A stretch of DNA of 64,000 bases from Cryptobacteroides sp934698975 (GCA_934698975.1 CAKUVR010000012.1:1-64000); one strand, 5' to 3'; positions 25,927 through 35,151 are shown, counted from the stretch's first letter. Program-made: numbers and translations. Notes: generated by a model from the letters alone, not told the origin.

Positions 25927-27864
25927 ATGGCGAACATAGAACAGAATTACAACTACACTGATGACAACATAAAGACCCTGGAAGGTGTCGAACACATCCG
26001 CAGACGTCCCGGAATGTACATCGGAAGACTTGGCAATGGCTCCAACCCCGGGGACGGCATCTACGTGCTGCTCAAGGAGATCGTGGACAACTGCATCGAT
26101 GAATTTTCCGCGGGATTCGGCAAGCAGGTCATCATAAAGATCGAAGACAAACAGGTCACGGTGAGGGACTTCGGACGAGGAATCCCGCTCGGCTCAGTCA
26201 TCAAGGCGACCAGCCAGCTGAACACCGGAGGAAAGTTCGACGACAAGGCCTTCAAGAAGTCCGTTGGTCTGAACGGTGTGGGTACAAAGGCGGTGAACGC
26301 TCTGTCCGAGAGGTTCTATGTGGAGTCCTTCAGAGACGGCGAGAGTTCATGGGCAAGTTACGTGCGCGGAGAACTGGTGGACAGCGGCAGGAAGGAGAAA
26401 ACCGGTGAGAAGAACGGAACGCTTGTGATCTTCACTCCGGACAGCACGATGTTCGGAAACTTCGAGTTCAACATGGACTACGTCGAGACCATGGTCAAGA
26501 ACTACTCCTACCTCAAGAAAGGGCTGGCTCTTGTGCTGAACGGGACGACATACAAATCCGGAAACGGTCTGCTTGACCTCATCAGAGACTCCATCAGCGA
26601 GACTCCTCTTTACGAGCCGATCCATCTTGTCGGAGAAGATGTCGAGGTCGTGCTGACCCACGGCAACTCCTATGGTGAGAACATCGCCTCGTTCGTCAAC
26701 GGGCAGAACACCCGTGACGGAGGAACGCATCTGGCCGCTTTCAGGGAGGCCATAGCCAAGACCCTCAAGGAGTTCTACAAGAAAAACTACGCTCCGGAAG
26801 ACTGCCGTCAGGGAATAATCGGAGCGATAAGCATCCAGATACAGGAACCGAACTTCGAAGGTCAGACCAAGACAAAACTCGGTTCCACCTACATGTGGGA
26901 GAAAGAAAAGACGGACGAGAACGGCAAGAAGATCCTGAACCCGGACGGTTCGATCGAGATTGACCGCGGACCGACAATCAGGTCTTTCGTCAACGACTTC
27001 ATCGCCAGGAACCTGGACAACTATCTTCGCATCCACAAGGACGTAGTCCCGATTATCGAGAACAAGATCAAGGAGTCGCAGGCCGAGCGCGAGGAGATCT
27101 CCGGAATCCAGAAGAAGACCAGGGAAAGGAACAAGAAGGCGAACGTCTACAACCGCAAGCTGCGCGACTGCAAATACCATTACGGAGACAAACTGCCTAA
27201 GGACAAACAAGACTTAGGGGAGCTCACGAGCATATTCATCACTGAGGGAGACTCCGCGAGCGGAACCATCACCAAGGTGAGAAAAGCTGAATACCAGGCC
27301 GTGTTCAGCCTGCGTGGAAAGCCTATCAACTGCTACAAGGAGAGTCACAAGAAGGTTGCTGAGAACGAGGAGCTGAACCTGCTGGTCTCGGCTCTCGGAG
27401 TCGAGGACGACCTTGACAACCTGCGCTACAACAACATCATCGTGGCGACCGATGCCGATGATGACGGTATGCACATCAGGATGCTCGTGCTGACCTTCTT
27501 CATGAAATATTACCCGGATCTCATCAGGCGCGGACATGTGCATATTCTTCAGACCCCTCTTTTCAGGGTGGCGAACAAGAAGGAGAGGCGCTACTGCTAC
27601 TCCATCGAAGAGAAAGAGACCGCCGTCAAGGATATGAAGACCGCCGCGCAGATAACAAGGTTCAAAGGTCTAGGAGAAATCTCTTCGGACGAATTCGTGG
27701 ATTTCATCGGGGAGAACATGAGGCTTGACCTCGTGAAGTTGTCCGATGAGGAGTCCATCGCCGACATCATGGAGTTCTACATGGGCGACAACACTATCGA
27801 CCGGCAGAACTTCATCCGCGCGAACCTGCGCTCCGAGGAAGAACTTGAAGACGTAAACATCTAA
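25927..27864 (+). CDS. parE: DNA topoisomerase IV subunit B
   Basis: 645 residues. The GHKL ATPase shows EIVDNCIDEF, DFGRGIP and GLNGVGTKAVNALS; the transducer follows, then a TOPRIM domain with ITEGDSASG and DADDDGMHIR. ParE and ParC form the enzyme that decatenates chromosomes. The call as ParE rather than GyrB rests on its short form and the lack of a GyrB-type insertion. ATG 25927 is chosen over an in-frame TTG at 25918. It heads an operon with an acyltransferase and an acyl-CoA ligase, 12-base spacers each; parC is not in this window. Confidence 0.9.
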   Translation: MANIEQNYNYTDDNIKTLEGVEHIRRRPGMYIGRLGNGSNPGDGIYVLLKEIVDNCIDEFSAGFGKQVIIKIEDKQVTVRDFGRGIPLGSVIKATSQLNTGGKFDDKAFKKSVGLNGVGTKAVNALSERFYVESFRDGESSWASYVRGELVDSGRKEKTGEKNGTLVIFTPDSTMFGNFEFNMDYVETMVKNYSYLKKGLALVLNGTTYKSGNGLLDLIRDSISETPLYEPIHLVGEDVEVVLTHGNSYGENIASFVNGQNTRDGGTHLAAFREAIAKTLKEFYKKNYAPEDCRQGIIGAISIQIQEPNFEGQTKTKLGSTYMWEKEKTDENGKKILNPDGSIEIDRGPTIRSFVNDFIARNLDNYLRIHKDVVPIIENKIKESQAEREEISGIQKKTRERNKKANVYNRKLRDCKYHYGDKLPKDKQDLGELTSIFITEGDSASGTITKVRKAEYQAVFSLRGKPINCYKESHKKVAENEELNLLVSALGVEDDLDNLRYNNIIVATDADDDGMHIRMLVLTFFMKYYPDLIRRGHVHILQTPLFRVANKKERRYCYSIEEKETAVKDMKTAAQITRFKGLGEISSDEFVDFIGENMRLDLVKLSDEESIADIMEFYMGDNTIDRQNFIRANLRSEEELEDVNI

Positions 27865-27876
27865 TATTCACAGACT

Positions 27877-28434
27877 ATGTCACGTTGGGCGAAATTTTGC
27901 GGATGGCTGCTGAAAAAGATGGGATGGACCACTGTCGGTGGCCCGGCTCCCGAGGACAAATGTGTCATTCTTGGCGTTCCTCACACTTCCGTGTGGGATT
28001 TCGTCATATCCTATCTTTTCTACACGCAGTTTGACCAGACCGCGCACGTCATGATTAAGAAGGAGTTTTTCTTCTGGCCGGTAGGAGTCTTCCTCCGCAA
28101 GGTCGGATGCATTCCGGTTGACAGGGGCAGTGCCGCCGCCATGGTCAAGAGCCTCATAGAGGAGATGGAGAAAGTGGACAGATTCCACCTCGCCATAGCC
28201 CCGGAAGGCACCAGAAAGGCTGTCAAGAAATGGAAGACAGGCTATCATCTGATCGCCAGAGAGGTCGGATGTCCCGTTTACATGGGCTATTTCGACTGGA
28301 AGACCAAATGCGTCAGCGTCGGGGAGAAAGTCGAGCTGACGGATGACGCACGCGCGGACACCGACAGGATCCAGGCCCTCTACGAACAAAAGCACTTCGA
28401 GGGCAAGCACCCAGAAGGCTACATCACTCATTAA
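27877..28434 (+). CDS. 1-acyl-glycerol-3-phosphate acyltransferase family (PlsC-like)
   Basis: 185 residues, a short lysophospholipid acyltransferase. It has the catalytic HX4D motif (HTSVWD, His36-Asp41), the KKEFFFWPVGVFLRKVGCIPVDR block and APEGTR near 110, which binds the glycerol phosphate. It would act at the inner face of the cytoplasmic membrane in phospholipid synthesis or remodelling. It is sandwiched between parE and a long-chain acyl-CoA ligase gene, which supplies a plausible activated fatty acid. Confidence 0.88.
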   Translation: MSRWAKFCGWLLKKMGWTTVGGPAPEDKCVILGVPHTSVWDFVISYLFYTQFDQTAHVMIKKEFFFWPVGVFLRKVGCIPVDRGSAAAMVKSLIEEMEKVDRFHLAIAPEGTRKAVKKWKTGYHLIAREVGCPVYMGYFDWKTKCVSVGEKVELTDDARADTDRIQALYEQKHFEGKHPEGYITH

Positions 28435-28446
28435 AAAGGACAAATC

Positions 28447-30141
28447 ATGCCGATTTTCAGCCAAAGCAGGGAAAACTACGTCACAACCCTTGCCAAGCTA
28501 TTTGAATATGCCACCGACAATTTCGCCAAACGACCGCTCTCGCGGTTCGTCGAGGGAGGGCAGGAATATACCTACGAAAGTTTCAAGCACAAGTGTCTTG
28601 AGTTGTCGCACCGGTTCAACCGGTTCGGAATCAGCGCGAGAGACAAGGTGGCCATCCTGTCCGGCAACATGCCGAACTGGACAGTGGCGATGTTCTCGTG
28701 CGTGCCGTTCGGCCGTGTGACCGTGCCGATCCTTCCGGACTCTTCCGAAAGCGAGGTGACAAACATTCTCAACCACTCGGAATGCAAGGCGATCTTCGTG
28801 TCAAAGAAGCTGCTCGGCAAACTGAGCCAGGAGGTCATCGACAAGCTGACTCTCGTGATCGACATCGAGACATTCGAATTCATCAAGAAGGACGACAAGG
28901 CTTTCACATGCGAGGGACACGGGGTTGATCCCCAGGCCGATGACCTTGCCTCAATCATCTACACATCAGGGACTTCCGGCAAGGCCAAGGGTGTGATGCT
29001 CAGCCACCGCAACTTCTGCCAGAACGTCATCGCTGCCTACCACGCCCAGAAAGCCGGGAAGCGGGACCGTTGGCTTTCCATCCTTCCGATGTCCCACACC
29101 TACGAGATGGCGTTCAGCGTCCTCTACCCGTTGTACGTCGGAGGTTGCGTCTATTATATTCAGAAACCGCCGACTCCGAGCATCCTGATGCAGGCGATGA
29201 AGAAGGTGCATCCGACCATTATGTGCTCTGTGCCGCTAATCATTGAGAAGGTTTACAAGAACAGCGTTGTGCCGACAGTCCAAAAAAGTCGCGTGCTGTC
29301 ATGGATGAAAGAGCATACTCCCCGTCTTCTTTACTGGCTGATCGGGAAGAAACTGTACAACTCTTTCGGTGGCAAACTGAAGTTCTTCGGCATCGGTGGC
29401 TCGAAACTCGACTCAACTGTGGAGGATTTCCTCAACAAGGCCGGATTTCCATACGCCATCGGCTACGGTCTGACCGAAACGGCTCCGCTGATCACCAACG
29501 CGTGCGTGGGAAAGACAGTGGTCGGATCGATCGGAGTTCCGGCCTACAACGTGGAGGTCAAGCTCCAGAACGTGAACCCCGAGACCGGAGAGGGCGAGAT
29601 TGTCGCCAAAGGAGACAACGTGATGCTGGGCTACTACCGCGATCCGGAAAGAACCCGCTCCGTACTCACGGACGACGGATGGTTCCGCACCAACGACCTT
29701 GCGTGCCAGGACTCAAAGGGCCGCTACTACATCAAGGGAAGGCTTGGGAATATGATTGTGGGACCTTCCGGAGAAAACATCTACCCGGAGGAGATCGAGC
29801 AGGTGATCAACACTTTCTCCGGTGTGAACGAATCCCTTGTGGTCGAAAGGAACGGCAAGCTTGTCGCGCTTGTCAAGTTCGATGACAATGTGCTGGACTG
29901 GAACCAGGAGCGCGAGGACAAATTCTTCGACAACCTCCAATCAATGAAGCAGTCTGTCCTTGAATATGTCAACAAGCATGTCAGCAAGCAGTCCAAGATC
30001 GGTGAAGTCGAGGCTATGAAAGAGAACTTCGAGAAGACCGCCACCCACAAGATCCGCCGGTTCAAGTACAAGGAGAAGCAATCTGACGAGACATCATCAC
30101 AAGAGCTTGAGGAAAAATCTGAAGACAAGACATCCACATAG
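28447..30141 (+). CDS. Long-chain acyl-CoA synthetase (AMP-forming)
   Basis: 564 residues, ANL superfamily. The P-loop YTSGTSGKAKGVMLSH lies near 170-185, the adenylate motif GYGLTETAPL in the middle, and the hinge region GWFRTNDLACQD before the C-terminal domain (KGRLGNMIVGPSGENIYPEEIE). It activates fatty acids to acyl-AMP and acyl-CoA. The C-terminal tail is charged (Glu/Lys/Ser). It follows the PlsC-like gene by 12 bases and ends the operon. Confidence 0.9.
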   Translation: MPIFSQSRENYVTTLAKLFEYATDNFAKRPLSRFVEGGQEYTYESFKHKCLELSHRFNRFGISARDKVAILSGNMPNWTVAMFSCVPFGRVTVPILPDSSESEVTNILNHSECKAIFVSKKLLGKLSQEVIDKLTLVIDIETFEFIKKDDKAFTCEGHGVDPQADDLASIIYTSGTSGKAKGVMLSHRNFCQNVIAAYHAQKAGKRDRWLSILPMSHTYEMAFSVLYPLYVGGCVYYIQKPPTPSILMQAMKKVHPTIMCSVPLIIEKVYKNSVVPTVQKSRVLSWMKEHTPRLLYWLIGKKLYNSFGGKLKFFGIGGSKLDSTVEDFLNKAGFPYAIGYGLTETAPLITNACVGKTVVGSIGVPAYNVEVKLQNVNPETGEGEIVAKGDNVMLGYYRDPERTRSVLTDDGWFRTNDLACQDSKGRYYIKGRLGNMIVGPSGENIYPEEIEQVINTFSGVNESLVVERNGKLVALVKFDDNVLDWNQEREDKFFDNLQSMKQSVLEYVNKHVSKQSKIGEVEAMKENFEKTATHKIRRFKYKEKQSDETSSQELEEKSEDKTST

Positions 30142-30162
30142 GAAAATAGGAATAATAAAAGA

Positions 30163-30185
30163 GAGGGTGACTTTTGGTCACCCTC
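30163..30185. terminator. Hairpin terminator between fadD-like gene and the small ORF
   Basis: Perfect nine-base stem GAGGGTGAC (30163-30171) / GTCACCCTC (30177-30185). On the minus strand it is followed by TCTTTTATTATT, so it fits best as terminator of minus-strand transcripts from the 30.2-30.5 kb region; it may also stop the operon on the plus strand. Confidence 0.7.
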
Positions 30186-30234
30186 CCAGTCGGGCGGCAG
30201 ATGGCACCGGAATACTATTCCGACTCAGGCTCTT

Positions 30235-30381
30235 CTACTTTTTACGGTAATGAGCCTTGACATAATGCTTTTTGCCATTAACCATCCTAAAATGACCTCT
30301 GACAAAAACTATATGTGCGACATCCTTGCAGTCTATGCAAAGGCGCTCGTCAACGCTTATTTGGATAATAATGTTTTTCAT
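30235..30381 (-). CDS. Small hypothetical protein, GHFR...VKAHYRKK type
   Basis: 48 residues beginning MKNIIIQISVDERLC. It has CIDCKD in the middle and a basic C-terminus (VRGHFRMVNGKKHYVKAHYR) that resembles a widespread but uncharacterised short motif (GHxR...GKxxxVxxHxR). The frame stays open further upstream to 30534, but that stretch covers a hairpin and terminator and is unlikely to be coding. It would be read through from the small-RNA promoter at 30.55 kb. Reality of the gene is not certain. Confidence 0.45.
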   Translation of the reverse strand: MKNIIIQISVDERLCIDCKDVAHIVFVRGHFRMVNGKKHYVKAHYRKK

Positions 30382-30445
30382 TACAAAATGAATTTGGAGC
30401 ATGTTGCGAGCCGGGAGCGGCTTGTCTAGATCACATCGCCCGCCA

Positions 30446-30526
30446 AACAAAAAACAGGGTAAGAAAAAACTTTCCGACCCTGTATTAAATTCGCGTTGAG
30501 CTTGCCTCTCAACTCCTATTATTATC
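30446..30526 (-). ncRNA. Candidate small RNA or attenuated leader
   Basis: On the minus strand a perfect promoter (TTTG-N19-TATTTTTG, 30562-30532) precedes about 80 bases that form a GTTGAG/CTCAAC hairpin (30513-30495) and a terminator hairpin ACAGGGT/ACCCTGT (30483-30454) immediately followed by six T residues. That is the layout of a short independent RNA or an attenuator in front of the 48-residue ORF. No known family recognised. Also in this interval, AAATTTAC-type short repeats lie at about 30575-30602. Confidence 0.55.
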
Positions 30527-30531
30527 CAACG

Positions 30532-30562
30532 CAAAAATAGTTAAAGTTTCATTAATAACAAA
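30532..30562 (-). promoter_or_regulatory. Promoter of the candidate small RNA
   Basis: TTTG (30562-30559 on the minus strand), 19-base spacer, TATTTTTG (30539-30532). Among the best matches to the Bacteroidota consensus in the window. Confidence 0.7.
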
Positions 30563-30707
30563 TAATTTGTCACAAATTTACAAATTTACAAAATTTACAA
30601 AAGACCGCCTGCAAACAATGAGGAGTCAGCAGGAAGAAGCGCTAGTAAACCGGCCTGATGACGAGTCCATGATCGCTCAAACAGGTGATTCATGTAAAAC
30701 TGGCTCT

Positions 30708-31922
30708 TCATTTGAAAAGAAGCGGGACAAACTGGCTGAGGTAGATACGCCAGTTACGCCAGATGTGGCCGCCGGTGGATTCCACGTAGGTATAGTCATA
30801 GCCGGCGTCGTCGAGCTTCCTGCGGAAGTCGGTGTTGGCTTTGTAGAGGAAGTCATCCTTGCCGATGCCAATCCAGAAAAGGGACGGATTTGTTGCGAAC
30901 AGTTTCGCAAGCTTGCCGTCAAAATCTTCGTAGACGGGAGATTCATTTTCAGGGAATATGGCGGCGGAGAACAAGCCGATGTACGAGAATGTGCCTGGGT
31001 ATTCCTTTGAGATGTGGAGCGAATGGAATCCACCCATCGACAATCCGGCTATCGCGCGACCTTCCTTTTTACGGATTGTACGATAGTGAGAGTCAACATA
31101 TTCAATGATCTCTGGGAAGGAGGTTTCGTAGGTGCCGTCCATGGTTTTTGGAAGGTTGAACTGTGGCTGGACAAGTCCGTGGGAGGTTTCGCCTGGGGCG
31201 GCCTCCTGAGAGGCGTTGCCGTTCGGCATCACCACGATCATCGGTTTCGCCTTGCCTTGCGCGATGAGATTATCGAGGATCTGGGAGGCGCGTCCGAGTT
31301 CCATCCACGCCTGCTCGTCTCCACCCATTCCGTGCAGCAGGTAGAGCACCGGATAGCGGGTTTTTCCGCTGTTTTCGTAACCTGCCGGAGTATAGACTGT
31401 CATCCTGCGCCTCATTCCAAGCGAAGGGCTGTCATACCAAATCTTCGACACAGTCCCATGCGGTGCGTCATTTACCTTATAAAGTTCAGCCTGACCGCCA
31501 CCGACAATGAATATGCTCGTGACCGTGGCCACGTCCCTTATCTGATAGACGTTCGACGGATCATTCATCCGCTGACCGTTTACAATGAACGAGTAGCTGT
31601 AAAGCTCAGGCTCGAGAGGGGCGCTTGTATATTCCCAGATCCCATTCTGGTTTTGGACAAGTTCGGCGACTCCCGGGACCTCAAAATCTCCGTTCGGAGT
31701 GCTGATCTTTTGCGGCGGCAGGAAATCTCCCGTCACCTGAACTCTGATCACATTAGGTGCTGAATACCTGAAAGTCATGGTGTTGCCCTCATTGACCTGA
31801 GGCGACACCACCTGTGCCCCGCTCCATAGTGCCTGCTGCGCGGAAGCGTCTGCCACCATAGCGAACACATTCAGTATCAAAGCTGCTGTCAGACAAAATA
31901 AAAACTTAATATTACGTTCCAT
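30708..31922 (-). CDS. Secreted CE1-type esterase (enterochelin/feruloyl esterase-like)
   Basis: 404 residues with signal peptide (about 1-29, ending ASAQQ). An N-terminal Ig-like E-set domain (about 35-130) precedes the alpha/beta-hydrolase domain (about 150-400). It shows YPVLYLLHGMGGDEQAW at the oxyanion strand, the nucleophile in GLSMGG (Ser near 296) and a late GGHIWRNWR that should hold the catalytic His. Related proteins deacylate xylan side chains or siderophores. ATG 31922 is chosen because the signal peptide starts there; an in-frame ATG at 31949 adds nine charged residues. It is transcribed away from the DUF4153 gene, with intergenic element copy 2 between them. Confidence 0.88.
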   Translation of the reverse strand: MERNIKFLFCLTAALILNVFAMVADASAQQALWSGAQVVSPQVNEGNTMTFRYSAPNVIRVQVTGDFLPPQKISTPNGDFEVPGVAELVQNQNGIWEYTSAPLEPELYSYSFIVNGQRMNDPSNVYQIRDVATVTSIFIVGGGQAELYKVNDAPHGTVSKIWYDSPSLGMRRRMTVYTPAGYENSGKTRYPVLYLLHGMGGDEQAWMELGRASQILDNLIAQGKAKPMIVVMPNGNASQEAAPGETSHGLVQPQFNLPKTMDGTYETSFPEIIEYVDSHYRTIRKKEGRAIAGLSMGGFHSLHISKEYPGTFSYIGLFSAAIFPENESPVYEDFDGKLAKLFATNPSLFWIGIGKDDFLYKANTDFRRKLDDAGYDYTYVESTGGHIWRNWRIYLSQFVPLLFK

Positions 31923-31980
31923 AACCGAAAAATTTTCTTTACGACACAAGATAATGATTATATTCCGGAATTATTGCTTA

Positions 31981-32192
31981 GCAAGCATTAAGTAGCCATC
32001 AAAAAATAACCTGCATCATCTTAAGGAATCTTTTCGGTCTATATCTCTTTTCTCTTCAGTCATGTGCCACCGGCACACTCCTTCTTCGAAAATAGATCTA
32101 TCCTCGAAAATCTTCTCATAATCTGAGGCAACTTATTTTTTCCATGTTACTAAAAAACAAGTTGGTATTCTTTAAGGATTACTAAATTTGCA
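31981..32192. repeat. Intergenic element copy 2 (shared with 25.7 kb)
   Basis: Contains the 41-bp core at 32031-32071 (38/41 identical to 25745-25785), flanked by related arms: on the right TTTAAGGATTACTAAATTTG (32171-32190), which is the same 20 bases found on the opposite strand at the left end of copy 1. The left arm is more diverged. In this copy the promoter arm faces right. Confidence 0.65.
32162..32190 (+). promoter_or_regulatory. Promoter of the DUF4153 gene
   Basis: TTG (32162-32164), 18-base spacer, TAAATTTG (32183-32190), 20 bases before the start codon and inside the shared intergenic element. Confidence 0.65.
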
Positions 32193-32209
32193 GGTAAAGA
32201 AGCAAAAAC

Positions 32210-33910
32210 ATGATCAACAAAGCCACATTCAAAAACCTGTGGGGAAAGGCGGCTGGGACTTTCAAGAGGTTCCCGGTCTCGTCTTGCTTCATGGCCGCGG
32301 CGGCAATTCTGGCTGTCGTGCTTGTTCATTCGGATGACAAAATCAAGGGGAATGACGCTTTCTTTCTGATGTTCTGGACGATAACATCCGGACTGCTGAA
32401 TATGGCGGTCAGACTCGGGTTCACGGACTGGAGAAATGGCGAAGAAAAATCCATCAAGCCGCTTTGGACCCTCACCATCAACGCATTGTGGCTTGGAATC
32501 TGCCTTCTGTTCCGATGGTACTGGCCGTTGGACATGAGTTGGCTCAATGCGGCGACAACCCTTGTGTGGATCATCGTGTCTGGGATATTCCTTGCCCCCG
32601 TCTGGCGGAAATCCGACAATGACACAGGGCTTTGGAACCACACCATAGACTGCGTCACCGCAGCATTCACCGCATTCGTGGTCGGGCTGCTTCTGGCCGG
32701 AGGGTTGGATCTGCTCGTTCTCGCGTTCAAAATGCTCTTCGGTCTTGAGATTGGCTGGAAAGTGGTTGTGGACGTGTTCTGGGTCAGTATGATATTCATT
32801 GCTCCGATGGTGTTCATGCAACTGATCCCGGCCAAAGGCAGATATGACGCCGACAGGCCAGGAAAGGCCGGACTCGGGTTGATCAACTACCTGCTGTTTC
32901 CTCTTTTGGGAGCTTACGTCCTCACACTCTACGTCTATGCGGCGAAGATCATCTTTGAATGGAACCTGCCGCGGGGGTGGGTGTCAACTCTGGTGATGGC
33001 GTCAATGCTTTGCATGGTGCTGATGATATTCCTGATTTATCCGGTGCAATTCCGCGAGGAACGCGACAAATGGAGATTCGACCGCAAGGCACTGAGGCTT
33101 CTGCCCGCAATATTCCTGCCACTGCTTATGCTGATGACAGTCGGACTCGTCAAAAGGGTAAGCGACTACGGGATCACCGCACCACGCCTTTATCTCATGC
33201 TCTTCAACGTTTGGTGTTATGTAGTCTGCATAGGACTGACAGTCAACAAATCAAAAACATTCCGCTGGATACCTCTGTCCTTTTTCGCGCTTGCAGTCCT
33301 TTCGTCCGTCGGTCCCCAGAATTTCGCCGCACTGTCCCGAAGAGTCCTCGTCAGCGATGTCAAGAAAGCGATGTCATCGATTTCCCCTGACATCAGATTT
33401 CCATTGGACTCGGCAAGATATTCAGAAATCATGGAATCATGTGATTCAGCGTCTGTGGTGGGAATTGACCGGAAAATGGAATATCTCTTCACTCAATATC
33501 ACGAGAAAGTCGTGCGTGAGATTGTTGACACGACGGTCGGGTTCTGGAACTTCGGCAGTTGGGCAGACAGATGCCAGGCTGACACCGTGGCAGTCAATGA
33601 CAGCGCATTCCGTTGGTTGGAGATAAACACGGAAGGGGCTTTTAAGATTCCGGATGGGTGCACCCGCTTTGAAAGCATCAATTTCAATGGATCCGTTCCT
33701 TTAGCGGACACAGTCTTTGTGACAGGCTCAGCCGATTCTGTAAGGTTGGCGATTCCGATGAGTGAGGTTGACAGGGCGCGGAAAGAGAACGGAAACGAAC
33801 CTTTGTACTTTCACGGGAACAACGGTGTGTTCTTTACGGACCACATCTCGACCGACAACGAAGGAGACTCGATGCGTGTCAACCTCAAGGGGATCATGTT
33901 TCTGAAATAA
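32210..33910 (+). CDS. DUF4153 family polytopic membrane protein
   Basis: 566 residues. About ten transmembrane segments occupy residues 20-370 with many Trp/Leu/Met-rich helices. A soluble C-terminal part of about 180 residues follows, probably periplasmic. The pattern matches DUF4153 proteins of Bacteroidota, whose function is not known. It is monocistronic: next on the plus strand is the RAYT gene, over 300 bases away, across a REP-containing spacer. Confidence 0.8.
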   Translation: MINKATFKNLWGKAAGTFKRFPVSSCFMAAAAILAVVLVHSDDKIKGNDAFFLMFWTITSGLLNMAVRLGFTDWRNGEEKSIKPLWTLTINALWLGICLLFRWYWPLDMSWLNAATTLVWIIVSGIFLAPVWRKSDNDTGLWNHTIDCVTAAFTAFVVGLLLAGGLDLLVLAFKMLFGLEIGWKVVVDVFWVSMIFIAPMVFMQLIPAKGRYDADRPGKAGLGLINYLLFPLLGAYVLTLYVYAAKIIFEWNLPRGWVSTLVMASMLCMVLMIFLIYPVQFREERDKWRFDRKALRLLPAIFLPLLMLMTVGLVKRVSDYGITAPRLYLMLFNVWCYVVCIGLTVNKSKTFRWIPLSFFALAVLSSVGPQNFAALSRRVLVSDVKKAMSSISPDIRFPLDSARYSEIMESCDSASVVGIDRKMEYLFTQYHEKVVREIVDTTVGFWNFGSWADRCQADTVAVNDSAFRWLEINTEGAFKIPDGCTRFESINFNGSVPLADTVFVTGSADSVRLAIPMSEVDRARKENGNEPLYFHGNNGVFFTDHISTDNEGDSMRVNLKGIMFLK

Positions 33911-34129
33911 TATTCAAGGATATTCCCGAAGCAAAGAGATTTGGAATATCGCTTTTTGGCCGCTTTTGACTGCTTTTTGACTTTTTGTCTCGGTAGGGAT
34001 TTGGAATATTCACAGATTATTGCTTTATTCGCTGACAAGACTGAATGCCGCGGGGCAAAGAATCCGCAAAGCGAGTTAGGTTATATCGCACCTGACCCGC
34101 TTTTTTGTTTTTCCTTCGGCACTATGTAT

Positions 34130-34158
34130 CGGGGGCAGAATGGCCGTTGCTGCACCCG
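34130..34158. repeat. REP-like palindrome C
   Basis: 29-bp imperfect palindrome starting CGGGGGCAG and ending CTGCACCCG, 70 bases before the RAYT start codon. Confidence 0.75.
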
Positions 34159-34179
34159 AAACCACTGATTATTGGCATT

Positions 34180-34211
34180 GCGGGGGCGTGAACGGCCTGA
34201 GCGCACCCCGC
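34180..34211. repeat. REP-like palindrome D
   Basis: 32-bp palindrome with arms GCGGGGGCG and GCGCACCCCGC, ending 17 bases before the RAYT start codon. Confidence 0.75.
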
Positions 34212-34227
34212 CAAATATTTTTGAACT

Positions 34228-35151
34228 ATGAAAAGAGCTTCTTATGCCGAGTCTGAACGGATCTGCGAGGCGACATTTGCCAAAGGTTGTCCTTGGTGGC
34301 ATCTTTACACGCCGGGAATAGACACTTCGCTGCTCTTCGCAGACGCTGAGGACTTTCGTTATGCAATCAACCTTCTGGCCAGATGCCATAAAGACATCGA
34401 GACCGTTATTATTGTCGCCTTTGAAATCATGAGCAACCATGTTCATTTGGTAGTGAGTGGAGATGAGGATGACATAAGGCGTTTTTTCAATCTATTTAGG
34501 AAACGTCTGAAATGGTATCTGGCCTCAAAGGGACGAAAGGAGTCCATCCGGCGGTTCACAATGTCTCTAAAACCTATCAAAGATCTGAGAACGCTGAGAA
34601 ACACGATTGTCTACGTCAACAGGAATGGTTATGTGGCGGATCCTGACCGCACGCCTTATTCCGACCCTTGGGGAACAGGTAGGTTCTATTTCGGAGACTA
34701 TCCGACCGGGAGACTGTTGGATGACTTCTCCTACAGGAAAGCCAGAAAGTTGCTTCGTAGCAGGGGTGGAGAATTGGCTGGTGACTACCTTGTGATCAAC
34801 GGGCATATCTCACCTGTCTCGTTCTGTGCCATCGAGCTTGGCAAGGCGATGTTCCGCAACGCCCATCACTACTTCTCGATGATCAGCAAGAATGTCGAGG
34901 CATACGGTGAACTGGCAAACGAGCTTGACGACGGGGAGTTTCTTACAGACCCAGAACTTTTCACACAGGTCAGCAAACTTCTTATGCATAATTACGGCAC
35001 CAACTCGCTAAGAGATCTGACGAAGCCTCAAAAACTGGATCTGGCCCGCAAGCTGCGCCAAGATTACCGTTCTTCCAACGGTCAGATTCGCCGGATTCTT
35101 GGCCTCACCCAGTACGATGTGGATTCACTGTTCCCTCTGTCCGCCAAATAG
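34228..35151 (+). CDS. REP-associated tyrosine transposase (RAYT, Y1/HUH family)
   Basis: 307 residues. The Y1 transposase-like domain (about 5-150) has the HUH metal motif in EIMSNHVHLVVSG and the candidate catalytic Tyr in IVYVNRNGYVAD. An extra C-terminal helical region (about 215-300; TKPQKLDLARKLRQDY) may bind DNA. RAYTs are usually single-copy, non-mobile relatives of IS200/IS605 transposases that process REP palindromes. The context agrees: two REP-like palindromes lie directly upstream and at least five downstream. The gene looks intact. Confidence 0.88.
   Translation: MKRASYAESERICEATFAKGCPWWHLYTPGIDTSLLFADAEDFRYAINLLARCHKDIETVIIVAFEIMSNHVHLVVSGDEDDIRRFFNLFRKRLKWYLASKGRKESIRRFTMSLKPIKDLRTLRNTIVYVNRNGYVADPDRTPYSDPWGTGRFYFGDYPTGRLLDDFSYRKARKLLRSRGGELAGDYLVINGHISPVSFCAIELGKAMFRNAHHYFSMISKNVEAYGELANELDDGEFLTDPELFTQVSKLLMHNYGTNSLRDLTKPQKLDLARKLRQDYRSSNGQIRRILGLTQYDVDSLFPLSAK

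Larger units (their letters stand above)
33911..34227. other. Intergenic region with REPs before the RAYT gene
   Basis: Besides REP-like palindromes C and D (34130-34158 and 34180-34211) it holds a short direct repeat GGATTTGGAATAT (around 33939 and 33998) and a GAATATTC site at 34004-34011. No gene is seen. Confidence 0.6.

Noticed and set aside
26347..27210. 287-residue open frame antisense to parE
   Set aside because: It is the mirror of a strongly conserved gene with high third-position GC; no domain or promoter supports it.
30235..30534. Full 99-residue version of the small ORF
   Set aside because: Its first half spans two RNA hairpins and a T6 terminator; the shorter 48-residue start is more likely.
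32150..32821. 223-residue open frame antisense to the DUF4153 gene
   Set aside because: Very His/Pro/Glu-rich, no recognisable domain, mirrors a membrane-protein gene.
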